From Akebia trifoliata (lineage: Eukaryota; Streptophyta; Magnoliopsida; Ranunculales; Lardizabalaceae), in assembly GCA_017979445.1 (NCBI GenBank), contig CM030707.1, positions 24,434,586 to 24,498,585 on the forward strand: a stretch of DNA of 64,000 nt, given 5' to 3'. Under the pieces are notes generated by a model. The model did not search any database, had not been told where the DNA came from, and worked only from the letters and a program-made list of their open reading frames with translations. Positions 44,700-56,699 of this stretch are shown in pieces (position 1 is the stretch's first letter; every line of letters begins with the position of its first letter). Made by a program: the position numbers and the translations under genes.

Positions 44700-45664
44700 A
44701 TGAATCACGTACGTTTTGTGTGATAATTATGGTCATTCTCCAGAGTGTTTTCTGAGTCTGCCCATGCTTCGTGCTATGTAGACCAATATGCTTTATTATC
44801 AAAATTCTTATTGGATATTAACACGTAGTTCGTTCGATTAATCATACCACAAAGATAATTAGTTTCCCTCGGATACCATACCTAAACAGAATGAGTTTAC
44901 TTAATATAGTCACTTTGATAACCATGAGAATTTATATATGCACGATACCTCGACGATGAATCAAATCATAATTCCCCAACAATTCTACGATTTTCAACAA
45001 TTCTTCAAATATAGAGTTGCAGAGTCAAAGTTAGCATCCAATCACTCATATTTGTCATCTCCATCATCTTCATCATTAGAGTCCTTGATGACTAAGTTGT
45101 CAAATCAATAACAACTCCTCCAACAACAACAACAGAACATTGGTCAAGCCTTAGTCAAAATGAAAACTCAATTGAGTCATCTAACAATATCTTTAGACGA
45201 AGGAAAAGTTGATCAATTCAAAAATGAGGGTATCACAATTCTAGAAAATTCATTATTCTTTCAAAATACTCTTAACGACCAAACCACTTTTGTAAGGAAT
45301 TCGATGATTGTCTATCAATGACTGATTACCCTTTATCAATTGAAGTTCAAATACAAATCAATGAGATTACAATTCTAACCATAGAGATAATGAAAGTCCA
45401 ACTAGGTCAGCTAACTTTGCCCGTAGAAGAAAGAGAGAATGATCAATTTTTAAATGAGATAGCCTCTGAGAGTCAATGTATGTTTCAAATTCTCAATGAG
45501 CAAGATAATTGTGCATGTATGACTAAGAAAATTGTTCTACCATCAAACGAAAATATTGTCCAAAAGGAATCAGGAAAAAACTCTGAATTGTTAATCACAA
45601 CAATTCCTAAAAATCTGACCACTACCAAGTGTGGAACCTCTTTGGAGGTTAGTAAGACAGATTA
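44700..45664 (+). pseudogene. Gag-like remnant of Athila-type element
   Basis: A zinc-knuckle-like motif CDNYGHSPEC occurs near 44730. Downstream lie Gln/Asn-rich stretches (about 44960-45170), and the open frame 45318-45664 includes VQLGQLTLPVEERENDQFLN, comparable to the QMGQL motif in Athila gag C-termini. Stops at several points. The call relies on motif order and the neighbouring LTR/PBS. Family assignment is moderate. Confidence 0.45.
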
Positions 45665-47187
45665 AACTTCGTATCCCATCCAACTAATAGTTTCACAAGA
45701 TTAGAAAGACCTTGGTTGTCTTACAATTCTCATTTTCTTCAGGAACACGATGGTTAAAAATTGCCTAAAAAAGATGATGATTGAGAACATATGTAGGATG
45801 TTGATTATTTCACGAAATACTTTTCAAGTTATCCGAATGATACAAATCCGTCTAATTAACATCTGGGGTAGAAAATCAATCGATGTATCCATCAAATTAG
45901 ATATTAGGAAAATCCCTAGGGATTAGACTTTTTGATAGGTCCAATTGAAGACGTTAAACTTAGTACTTTTTGGAGGCAACCTAGTCTTTTTATTTTTTTT
46001 AGGATGAGTAGTGTACTTAGGATTTTTTTGTTTTCTTATAATTATAGTCTTCCATGTAAGAACTTAGTTTCCCTTCTTTCTCTCAATTTGAACTTACCAA
46101 AAAGGGGTATAAGGGTTGAAAATTTCAATAATTTTTCTTAAAATAAATTCTTGGGATTTTGCAAAGGAGAAAATTTATTTTCCTGAAACAATGTTCACTT
46201 AAAAAACCTCCAAACCCTAATATCTTTCTCCCCAATTACCACATGGTTATAGATCCGTAGGGGTTGAGTTCAACAAATCAGTACTAAAGGATGAGCGTAC
46301 ATTAAGCACCGATTTTGAGGAATTTCTTGGCTCGAGTAGGTCCCTCAGTAAGGGAATTGACAGGCTTTTGGGAAATTGTTTAGGGGTCTCAAAAAGGTCA
46401 ACCAACGATACAAAAATCTATAGATTGGTCAGCAATTGTTGCTTGAGCAATAGAGACAAATGTTGGCCTATATTGAGGAACAGAAGGCACGTGCGAGTGT
46501 CCGGGCCGCTAGAAGTTCAAATTCATATTAGAATGTTTTTAATTTCTTAGTTGAATTGTTTTTCAATTCTTAGGTAGGATTTCATTTATGCAAAACTATT
46601 TAAAAAATTATCCTTATTATAACTCTCAATCTTTTCAGTTCAATTGTAACAATATTTTACAATTTAATGTCAAATCCGTATCAGGTGTGATCTACCATTT
46701 ATTTATATTTCCTTATTTCTTGTATATTGAGGTCTATATTTTATTTAGGTTTGAAGGTATTGGGTTAGCTTGCATTGCATATTTTTCTTCACAATTGCAT
46801 TATTATTCCTTTTCATATTTTTTTAAAAAATTCAAAAAAATGTTTAACATTTTTAAAATAATTTCTTTAAAATCTGTGTATGTACTTTTTACATATGAAT
46901 TTCAAATCTCAGTTTCATGTCATAAATTTTTTATCACTAGTCCTTTTTATTATTCCTTACTAGAAAAACATAAAAATATCACTTTGAAAAATTCATGTCA
47001 CTTCTGATTTCAACTACTTGAAAAATTAGATTTAATGGAACAAGAGTTAACCCTCTTCTTTGTCTAGAGTATTAGGGAAAACCTAGTCTAGTGAATTATG
47101 ACTTTCTTGTCCTTTAGTTGGCTGGTTAGAAGAAAAACAGAACTAGAGTTAGTATAACTTGAACAACAATCATAAGATTAGGCTGGG

Positions 47188-48738
47188 TGTAGACACCTCA
47201 TTTTTGCACTCACCTGATTAATTAACTCGTCAACCCGATTGCGACAGTTTCCAATGATGGATGATTAACTCGTCAACTAGATATGTTTTAGAAATTCGGA
47301 TGAGGTATCTCAAACTAACAAAAATTGTAGAAACCACGCTACGCTAGGAAAATATAACCCCAAAAACATATAAATCATCATTTTGTAGACAAAAAAAAGC
47401 TTTACGAAAAAATCACTAAAAAATAATCAAATTACCAAATATCCTAACATCAAAACATCCTTAGAGCCCCCCTTATGCTTAGAAAAATCCTTTCGAACCA
47501 TAAAATAACAAAGTGAAACCAAATAAACCATTTCACCAATTTTCACCAAATTTGATAAAATTACGAAAATTCCCCTCATAGGGTTCACAATCATTTCATG
47601 TCAAAAAATCCATAAATAACACAAACCCATAATTCCATTGAATTCCTTACGAAAAATCGATTCTAAAACATCGAAAAACGACTTGAAACACAAAATCCTC
47701 TTCGAGGATAAAATAGTAATTTTTTCATTTTTACAATTTGAATTTCAAAATTAATAAATAAAATTTTAATTAAAGTAAAGTGAAACCTTAATAAAATTAA
47801 TTTAAAAATCTGAACCAAGAAAATTTATTAATCAAGCTTTAAAGCAAAATTGTTGATGGTTGCCCACTTATTTAAGTAGAGCCCCTTGATATTTATTGAA
47901 AAATTCTTCTATCTAGGGTCCAAATAATTAAAGATATAATTAGGGGGTTTCCCACAAAAATTAAAAATATATTCTTTCATGGTACGCAAGAATTAAAAAT
48001 CTAATTTAAAAATACCAAGTCAATCTCATAAGACTTAAGTCAAAACCCTAATTAAACAACCTTATCTTATCTAAAAGGAGACCTAGTCAAACCAAAATTC
48101 TTCCAAAAAACTCTATAAATATAGAGCCTTCACAACCTAATTTCGAAGGTCAAAATAAACCCTAGAAAAAGTAGGTTAAAAAGTCTCTCTAACCGACCCC
48201 AAACCTTGATTTTGAAGCCCTAACTCCCTATTTATCATCCAAACCCTAAGTTTTGTAGAAAAACTTTCAAAAAATCTTCAAACAATATCCAGAAATCCAT
48301 CAAAAAATTTAGAAAATACTCAAATCTAAGAAGGAGGTACTTCATCTTGAAAATCTGAAGTAGATCGAGTGACAAAAATAAAGCGAGGTGTATTTTATGA
48401 GGAGCCATTCTACCAATTCTGAGGGAACAAATCATTGCGATCATCGTATAGGTATATTTTTATTCTATTTGTTTGATTATTTTTTTTAGGCCTTTTAGCA
48501 ATATAATCCTTTTTTGGAAAATAGTAGAGACCGGCGTTTGCTGGGCGGGGTTGGTGCCTAACACCTTCCAACCCCGTAACGTGATCCTCGAACCATAGTT
48601 TCTTTTTATTCATAGATTAGTTGTTTTTATCTGTTAGAGTTAATGCTCAGTTCCTAGACTATAATAACTAGGTGGCGACTCCCAAATCTCAAAAATCAAA
48701 AGTGGATCCGTACACCCCACGGATCGAGGGCGCTTTCA
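47188..48738 (+). repeat. 5' LTR of outer Tat element
   Basis: A 1551-bp LTR from TGTAGACACC to GGGCGCTTTCA. A TATA box (CTCTATAAATATAG) lies near 48111, and a GCTGGGCGGGGTTGGTGCC segment near 48540. The left flank is CTGGG (47183-47187), expected to recur after the unseen 3' LTR. Confidence 0.92.
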
Positions 48739-48757
48739 GTGGCGACTCTAGTGGGCA
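48739..48757 (+). other. Primer-binding site of outer Tat element
   Basis: TGGCGACTCTAGTGGG directly follows the LTR end (one base spacer). TGGCGACTC-type sites are common in plant Tat/Ogre-type elements. The matching tRNA was not determined here. Confidence 0.8.
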
Positions 48758-49296
48758 TTATTAAGGATCAGACTTGAAAAGCCCCAAGTATGGGAAGCAT
48801 TGTCAGAACGACCTAGTTTTTTATTTTATTTTTAGTTGTTTGTCTATTTATTTATTTTTATTTTTTATCATTCTTTTTGGCTCGATTATTGATTACTTGT
48901 TTGAATGGTGAATATTTTTATTTTAGCACATTTTTTATAGTTCAATCTCGGGTAACTCGGAATGACCCTAAATAACGCATGATTTCAAGAGGGTAATGAT
49001 ATGAAATAATGATTGTTAACCCATTTTTTTATCTAGTTTATTTTATATTTTTTTGGTTGTATTATCTTTTCTTGGCATTATTTGGATTGATTTTAGGTAT
49101 GTTATTTTAGAGTATCACTTTTTATGATTCAATCTAGGCTCATTTTGGGATGACTCTAAACAATGAAATATTCAAATTGCATATAAATTGAAGACGGAAT
49201 TATGGTGGTTGGGATGAGGATCCATAGAGTTTTTTTAAAAAAATTTTTTTGATGAAAATCATTTTTTTTTAGCACGTCAATATATGGGTGATAGGT

Positions 49297-49745
49297 TGTG
49301 AAAATAAATTATTTGTGAGTGATGTACTAAGAAAATAAAAAAATTACTTTTTTTTAATGTTGTTTGTGATGAGGAGAGAATTCCAAGAAAAAAATCGCAA
49401 AAAAAAAAATAAATAAAAAGTATTTTTTTGTGTAGTGTGTCGTTAGTAGAAAATAATTTTTTTATTTTTCATCTTCTTCTCAAATAAACTATTTGTGAGT
49501 GATGCGCTAAGAAACAAAAAAAAAATATTTTTTAATGTTGTTCGTGATGAGTAGAAGATTCCAATAAAAAATCACAAAAAAATAAAAATAAATATTTGTA
49601 TGAGTGGTGTGCCGTTAGTAAAAAATGATTTTTTATTTTTCATCTTCTTCTCAAATAAATTATTTGTGAGTGATGTGCTAAGAAATAAAAAATTACTTTT
49701 TTTTAATGCTGTTTGTGATGCGGAGAGGATTCCAATAAAAAAAAT
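49297..49745. repeat. About 180-bp tandem repeat in outer Tat leader
   Basis: About 2.5 units keyed by AAAT(A/T)AA(A/T)TTATTTGTGAGTGATG, GCTAAGAAA and GATGAGGAGAGAATTCCAA, with starts near 49297, 49482 and 49655. Poly-A/T runs make the open frames here (49600-49920 plus, 49799-49572 minus) spurious. Confidence 0.8.
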
Positions 49746-50369
49746 AAAAAAAAAAAAAAAAAAACAATTTGCTTCTAAAAAAAAAAAAAAAGGCATCATG
49801 CCTTATCTCAACGATTATCATCTTATCCTCGATTCAATATTCAATAAAATCTCAATTTATTTTGGATCGTCCAAAGTAACTCTTGATTGGAGCATAGAGA
49901 AAGAGTCATTTTGTTTTTAGTTCATTTTGAAAAAAAAAATAATAAAAAAAAATTTTCTTGTGCCGATTTAATCGATTGGCCTATGATTGATTATTTTTGT
50001 GCCATAATTTTTGCCTATTTGACGTGCCATAATCTTAATTGAGATATGTGTTTGACGTGTTTATTTTGATCCTAATGTTGATGTGATGGGATCGGGTTGG
50101 TATTTGTCTTGATTAATATTCAAGTGATATCAATATCGTAATAGTATGATTAGGCCTATGGGCCCATTTGTTTGAAAATGCCATGGGCACACCCCACCCT
50201 ATTTTGCACACACTACTAGCACGTTTATTTTATTGTATTGCATACTTGCATGTCTCTTATAACCAACGTGGCACTAGTGTGTGGCCCAACCTCCTCGGAG
50301 ATGCGACGTCATTCATAAAAATCACAACTCCAGTCACATACCTTAGGGTATATAAAACTGGGGCATCAG

Positions 50370-50850
50370 TACCATTCGATTAGGTGACACTGAAAGGTAT
50401 ATTAATGCACCCAAGTTGGAGCAACCTAAGCCTTTGTCCTATTGTAAGCCATAAAGTCACATGTCTTGATCGCCAACCCTAGACTCGTACCTATACAGTA
50501 CATCAAAGGTAATCTAAGTTCACCAATTGCACTTCTTGGTCAAAACCAGTACGTAAGCGAGATCATGCCCCGATGTACTACGATACTAGGGGGATAGACT
50601 ACGTATATTCTAGAAGAGATGTGATTTAAGAATGCCCTTGCTCAGCATCGTGCACCACCTCTCAATTGGGGATTAAACTAATTAGTTTTGACTTCAGATA
50701 TTTGAGTTGGAGTCTTAGACTATTACTTATATGGTATATCAACCCAAGTCACCACGTACCGTCTGATTAAGTACGCTCGAAAGGTATATAGGTGCACTTG
50801 GGCAAGGGTGGTCAAATAAATTGCATTGCACGTAGTGAACTTAGAGTCTA
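50370..50850. repeat. Extra repeat block in outer Tat leader
   Basis: Flanked by direct copies of a GAAAGGTATAT(T/A)(A/G)(A/G)TGCAC motif (about 50389 and 50790). It contains the 215-bp segment shared with 44305-44525. The inner Tat element, colinear with this region on both sides (50165-50310 with about 60160-60000, and 51470-51620 with about 59420-59290), lacks it. It is therefore an insertion or gain in the outer copy. Confidence 0.6.
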
Positions 50851-51769
50851 GAAACCTCCCTATAGGTCACGACTCCAGCTTATCATGGGTATTCCCAGGT
50901 TGCATTTTTGAAAATGGACTTTACAAATGTTGATATCAGGAAGTTACAGTTTTGTTCTTAAGATTATCAAACTTTTTGTTTAATCTGATTCAAAGCTATT
51001 ATATCAATGGGTGCACCAACCCAATAAAGAATCCATTTTAAATGTGGTAATGATCCAGTCCATCTCGGTCCAACAATCATGATGGGTCGAACCATTCAAA
51101 TCAAAATGGTATTCAAACATTTTTCTATTTCAGGTCCCGACCTACTTTAAAAGAATAAAAATATTTTCCAAAAGAAAATAAAATGAAGGAAAAATAATTT
51201 ACAAAAGATCTATTTTTTGCATGGACCTTGAAAAAATTTTGAAATACGTTTTTCTAAAGATAAAAGATTTTTACAAAAAATCTATTTTTGCATGGACTTT
51301 GAAAAATTATTAAAATATATTTTTTTTAAAAAGAAATGAGTTGCGAAAAAAAAATCAGATTTGTGAAAGTTTTTAATTAATGAAAATATTATTTGTCAAT
51401 AATTTTTAAAATTACAATAAAATTATTTTCCTTTTAAAATAATAATTGCATGAATGAATTGTTTAATGAATTAGTGTACATAATTCAATAAAATCTCAGG
51501 ATTCATTAAAATGTTATCAAGGGGGTAACCCTAGAATTGATTAAATTCACCTTCAATGATGTTTAAGGGTTATCATTGTACCTAAGCTCAATCGTTCACC
51601 GTTTTACTAGGGTCAGTAGTCTGGTCAGTTAGAATGAATGTCAACACCAAGTGAATCGTCAGAAATGACTCAAAATCTTTCAAAATTACACAGTTGTTCC
51701 GTGAAAATCACAGTACTTCAATTCTGTCGATCGTAAGCAATGTCTCAGTCCTCAGTCTTAATCAAGCCC

Positions 51770-53030
51770 ATTGTGGGTAGTTGTCTTGAGTTTTCATGAG
51801 TCATTTGGATTAGTTCGAGTTCTTTTTTTCGACAAGGTCATGTCTTCTTTAAATCGAGTCTACTCTTTTCCTGTTGAATCGAGTTAGTTTGTCGAGTTTA
51901 TAGAGGTATTTGTCACCCCATCTGAATTTGATTGGATAAATGAAATTTTTGAATATCTCGAGTGCATTAACGGGTTAACTACTAATCTGGCTTCAATGAT
52001 AGATTTCTCTCCTGAACAAGAAGATTAGAGTCGGGCTCATCCTTTAATCGAGAAAGCAAAGGTTATTGACCTCGGAATAGAAAATAATTCCTAGAGAAAT
52101 TCAAATAGAAACTATCCTATCCCTAAAGGAATACGAAGGGATAATGAATTTACTTAGAAATTTCAAAAGACCTGTTCGCGTGATCCGATGAGGATATGTT
52201 AGGTGCAAGCTTGGATGTTATCTAATATGGAATAGATACTCACTCGATGGAATGGAAATACCAATGAGATCAAAGAAGATGTTACAAAACATGTCAATGT
52301 TGCCCTCACTGCATCTTAAGTTGTACAGTTTATCAAAGCAAATGCCATAAGTCGATATAGGGTACTTTTGGAATTAGTCTCTGATGATGGGTCACACTTC
52401 AAAGCCGAGATTATTACTCTATGTTCAAAGTTCAAGATTCGGCATCATCTCCCTACCATCATCAGATTAATGGAATGGTTGAAGTAGCTAATAAGAGTAT
52501 CAAAATAGTTATCGTAAAAATATGTTAATCGCACTAATATTAATTAGAGAAGTTACCATTCACACTGGGGGCACATCGTATTTCAATACAGTTTTCCACT
52601 GAAATCACTCCCTATTCTTTAGTGTATGATATGGAAGCAGTTTTACCTGTTGAAATGAAAACTCCATCCCTCAGGGTTTTGTTGGAAAGTCAGTTATTAG
52701 AAGCGGATTGGACTCGTCAATGGTATGAGAAATTAAATTTGATCGAAGAAAAATGACTAAGAGCTTTGAACCACGTGCAGGCCTATTGAAGAAGAGTCGC
52801 CTATGTATTTGACAAGAAGATCAAGGCCCGACACTTGCAAGTCGGAGATTTAATACTTAAAAAAAATCAGACGCCTATCTTTGACCCCCAGAAGGAAGTT
52901 CAAACTTAATTGGGGAAGTCCGTTCATCATCAAAGAAATATTACCTGGAAAAACTATTAGATTTCAAGATTATGATGGAATTGAACTACCAGAATCAATA
53001 AACCTTGACCAGATCAAACGGTACTACATT
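51770..53030 (+). pseudogene. Outer Tat: pre-RT linker fused to truncated integrase
   Basis: In order: EIFEYLECINGLT, VIDLGIENN and KDLFA*SDEDM (about 52170), a decayed form of the WSYEDMPG motif that normally sits just upstream of Tat/Ogre RT. Soon after, integrase appears in mid-domain: VVQFIKANAISRYRVL and FKIRHH (about 52320-52450), then AVLPVEMKTPSLRVL (about 52635), RQWYEKLNLIEEK, and ARHLQVGDL-LKK (about 52830). RT and RNase H (normally more than 1.5 kb) are absent. Stops are present. Confidence 0.8.
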
Positions 53031-53335
53031 TAAGGAAGCCATCTTCGACTGAATCAATATCCTGTTTCCAGTTCAATATTTCTTTTCTCAATCCCTTTGC
53101 AGTCTTTTTCAAAAGGAAAATACATTTTTCGTTCTCAACTTGATCACCCAACCTAGTAGAGGGAAAAATTCGAATCATGTTTCGGTCTGATCCCAAAATT
53201 CTAGGGTACGTTGGCAACCTGAGAAGTTACTTCATGTCCGACCACATCAAAATAAAAAATAGATTCTCCCACAAAGAAAAAAAATTCAAAAGAAAAAAAA
53301 ATATCTTCAAAATGGGGAAGAAAATTCAAAGCAAA

Positions 53336-55107
53336 TGAAAGCGCCCTCGATCCGTGGGGTGTGCAGATCCGCTTTTGACCCTTGAGGTTTTGGAGTCGCC
53401 ACCTAGTTATTACGGTCTAGGAACCGATCAATGACTCTAAATAGATAAAGAATTAATCTAGAACAGAAAAAACTGAATTCGGGGATCATGTTACGGGGTT
53501 GAAAGGTGTTAGGCACCAACCCCGCCCGGCCGAAGTCGGTCTCCTAACTTCCCAAATAAATTACATTGTGAAAAAACCTAGATAATAATAATAAATAAAT
53601 AAAATTAAGAGATTATACCTTTCCGATAGCAAATATTTTATTCCCTCAGATTTGACAAAAATTGCTCCTTGTACTGTACTCCTTGCTTCGTTCTGTCTCC
53701 TGATTTGATTCCTGATCTCCGAGGTAAGGTATCTCTACTTTCTTGGATCTGAATTCTTCAAGTTTTTTGTAGATTTTGGGATGTTTTGGAGGGCTTTTAG
53801 GTGTTCTTTAGGCTAAAATCAAAGGAGGGATGTTAGGTAAGGAGTTGGGACTCCAAAACTAGGATTTATGGGAGGCTAGGGGGCTTTTGGACCTACTTCT
53901 CTTAGGGTTTATGATTTGATACGAAAATAAGGTGTGAGCACATCTATTTATAGATTTTTTTAGGGGTTGATTTTGATAGTGTTAGTGTTTAATTAGAGTT
54001 CTTTTAATTAGAGTTGTGTTTTAGTTAAAATTGTTTTAGGTAGAGTTGTGTTTTAATTAGAATTGTTTTAGGTGGAGTCGTATTTTAATTAGAACTCTAT
54101 TAGATAGAGTTATTATTTAATTAGAACTCTATTATGATTTTGACTTTTGGTTTTATTTGTTTGACTTTTAATATTTTGACTTTAATCTTAATTAATTGAC
54201 TTTTAATATCTTTACTTCAGTCTTGCTTAATTGACTTTAATTTTGACTTCAGTCTTGCTTGATTGACTTTAATACCTTGACTTCAGTCTTGCTTGATTGG
54301 CTTTAAATTTTTGGAGAACCCCCCTCTATTATATCTTTAATTCTTTGGACCCCTAAATGGAGTGATCCTTAAAGAAATATCTCACGAACTCTCAACAATT
54401 TTACTTGAAAGTCCGATTGATCAATTTTTTTAATTCAAAATTTTAAATTAATTTCATCAATGTTTCACTTTAATTATTTAATGTTTTATTTATTAATTTC
54501 AAAAATTTTAATTATGAAAATTGTGAAATTATCGTTTTGCCCCCGGAGATGACTTTTCACATTTTAAGTCGATTTTTTATATTCTAAGATGTTTTAGAAT
54601 CGATTTTTCGTAAGGAATTCAATGGAAATATTGGTTTGTGTCATTTATGAAAATTTTTGTGTGAAATGGTCATGAACTTTATGAGGGGTATTTTCATAAT
54701 TTTGTTAAATTTTGTGAAAATTGGCGAAATGATTTATTTGATTTCGATTTATTATTTTATGTGTTTTAATGAGTTTTCCTAATCGTAACATACGCTCTAG
54801 GGTTGTTTTGATGGTAGGGGTATTTTGGTAATTTGGTAATTTTTAATGATTTTTATCGTGAAACTTCTTTTTGGTCTACAAGATGATGATTTCTATGTTT
54901 CTAGAGTCGTATGTTCCTAGCGTAGTGTGGTTTCTATAGTTTTGTTAGTTCGAGATACCTCATTCGGATTTCTGAAACACATCCATCATTGGGAATACAC
55001 ATCCGGTAACAAAATAAAGCAATGGAATACACATCCATCATTGGGAATCATTGCGATCGGGTTGACGAGTTGATTAATCAGGCGAGTGCAAAAATGGGGT
55101 GTCTACA
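53336..55107 (-). repeat. 3' LTR of inner Tat element
   Basis: Starts TGAAAGCGCCCTCGATCC and ends GGGGTGTCTACA on the plus strand. The TATA box on the minus strand is the complement of CTATTTATAGA (about 53943). Relative to the 5' LTR it has a small duplication of CATCCATCATTGGGAATACA near 54980-55050. Confidence 0.95.
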
Positions 55108-55124
55108 GATGCCCCTCTTTGGCA
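55108..55124 (-). other. Polypurine tract of inner Tat element
   Basis: GATGCCCCTCTTTGGCA on the plus strand is CCAAAGAGGGGCATC on the element strand, immediately upstream of the 3' LTR. This is the expected start site for plus-strand DNA synthesis. Confidence 0.85.
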
Positions 55125-55476
55125 GAGGGTTGAAGCAAACTAGATAGCAAATCTATTTTGGTAGATAGTGCGATATCTGAATGCCAAAGCTAGTGACAGT
55201 TCATTTTGCAGCATGATTTAGCAATTCGTCGGAGTGTTCGGATCCTTGAGGGTAAAGCTCTCCCCGAATTAAAAGATTGTCAGGTCATTGAACATGGGCT
55301 CTCACTGACAGTGCCAGATCCTTGAATTTTTGAGAATTCTCCCTGACTAAAAGAACAAATGTGCAAGTGTGTGCACTGTGTGAAATTGAGTAAAATCTGA
55401 GTAAAACAAAACTTGAGAAAATTTGAATGATATTTGAGACAAATCTGAGCAAAAGTTGGGAGAAAGTTAAATGTCC

Positions 55477-56690
55477 TACTCTACCTACTCTAGGTGAAAG
55501 AGTAATGAATTTATATTTTTTTGAGAGTCTTATTCTACCTACTCAGAATGAAAGAGTAATGCACTAAATTTTTTTTTTTAGGAAATTCTACTCTTACCCA
55601 GAGTGAAAGAGTAATGAACTATTTTTTTTTTTTGGAAGTTCTACTCTACCTACTAGGAGTGAAAGAGTAATGAACTAAGCTTTTTAGAAGTCCTACTCTA
55701 CCTGCCTAGGGTGAAAGAGTAATGAACTAATTTTTTTTGGGAAGTTCTACTCTACTTACTCGAAGTGAAAGAGTAATGAACTAATTTTTTAGGAGTCCTA
55801 CTCTACCTGTCCAGGGTGAAAGAATAATGAAATAATTTTTTTTTTAGAAAGTTCTACTCTACCTACTTGGAGTGAAAGAGTAATGAACTAAATTTTTTTT
55901 TGGGAAGTTTTACTCTACCTACCCGGAGTGAAAGAGTAATGAACTATTTTTTTTTTTTTGAAGTTCTACTCTACCTACTCGGAGTGAAAGAGTAATGAAC
56001 TAAGCTTTTTAGAAGTCCTACTCTACCTGCCTAGGGTGAAAAGTAATGAACTAATTTTTTTGGGAAGTTCTACTCTACCTACTCGGAGTGAAAGAGTAAT
56101 GAACTAATTTTTTAGGAGTCCTACTCTACCTGCCCAGGGTGAAAGAGTAATGAACTAATTTTTTTTTTTTTGGAAAGTTCTAGTCTACCTACTCGGAGTG
56201 AAAGAGTAATGAACTAAGCTTTTTGAGAGTCCTACTCTACCTGCCCAGCGTGGAAGAGTAATGAACTAATTATTTTGGGAAGTTCTACTCTACCTACTCA
56301 AAGTGAAAGAGTAATGAACCAATTGTTTTAGGAGTCCTACTCTACCTGCCTAGGGTGAAAAAATAATGAACTAAGCTTTTTGAGAGTCCTATTCTACCTG
56401 CCCAGGGTGAAAGAGTAATGAACTAATTTTTTTGGGAAGTTCTACTCTACCTACTCGGAGTGAAAGAGTAATGAACTAATTTTTTGGGAGTTCTACTCTA
56501 CCTGCCCAGGGTGAAAGATTAATGAACTAATTTTTTTGGGAAGTTCTACTCTACCTACTCGAAGTGAAAGAGTAATGAACTAAGCTTTTTGAGAGTCCTA
56601 CTCTACCTGCCCAGGGTGAAAGAGTAATGAACTAATGTTTTTGGGAAGTTCTACTCTACCTACTCGGAGTGAAAGAGTAATGAACTAATT
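55477..56690. repeat. 52-bp tandem array with alternating monomer types
   Basis: About 23 monomers of roughly 52 bp. Type A: GTTCTACTCTACCTACTCGG followed by AGTGAAAGAGTAATGAACT. Type B: TCCTACTCTACCTGCCCAGG followed by GTGAAAGAGTAATGAACT. Between them is a variable poly-T or AAGCTTTTTGAGAG spacer. A and B mostly alternate, giving a dimer of about 104 bp, and near 56386 two B types are adjacent. It lies in the untranslated region between integrase and the 3' LTR. Confidence 0.95.
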
Positions 56691-56699
56691 TTTTTTTTG

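Larger units (their letters stand above)
43461..47187 (+). mobile_element. Athila-like element interior, internally deleted
   Basis: From the primer-binding site onward: a long leader (43.5-44.6 kb), a gag-like remnant (about 44700-45660), and only about 250 bp later the hairpin-like GACGTTAAACTTAGTACTTTTTGGAGGCAACC segment (about 45947). Such a segment normally follows pol in Athila-type and other Ty3 elements. No protease, RT, RNase H or integrase is seen between. The 3' part (46.1-47.19 kb) holds no recognised domain. The element is cut at 47187 by the outer Tat LTR. Confidence 0.55.

Noticed and set aside
49572..49920. Phe- and Lys-rich frames on both strands
   Set aside because: Produced by long A/T runs in the tandem-repeat leader of the outer Tat element.
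55477..56690. Regularly spaced repeats resembling a CRISPR array
   Set aside because: The spacers are not unique. The whole 52-bp unit is repeated in alternating variants within a plant retrotransposon.
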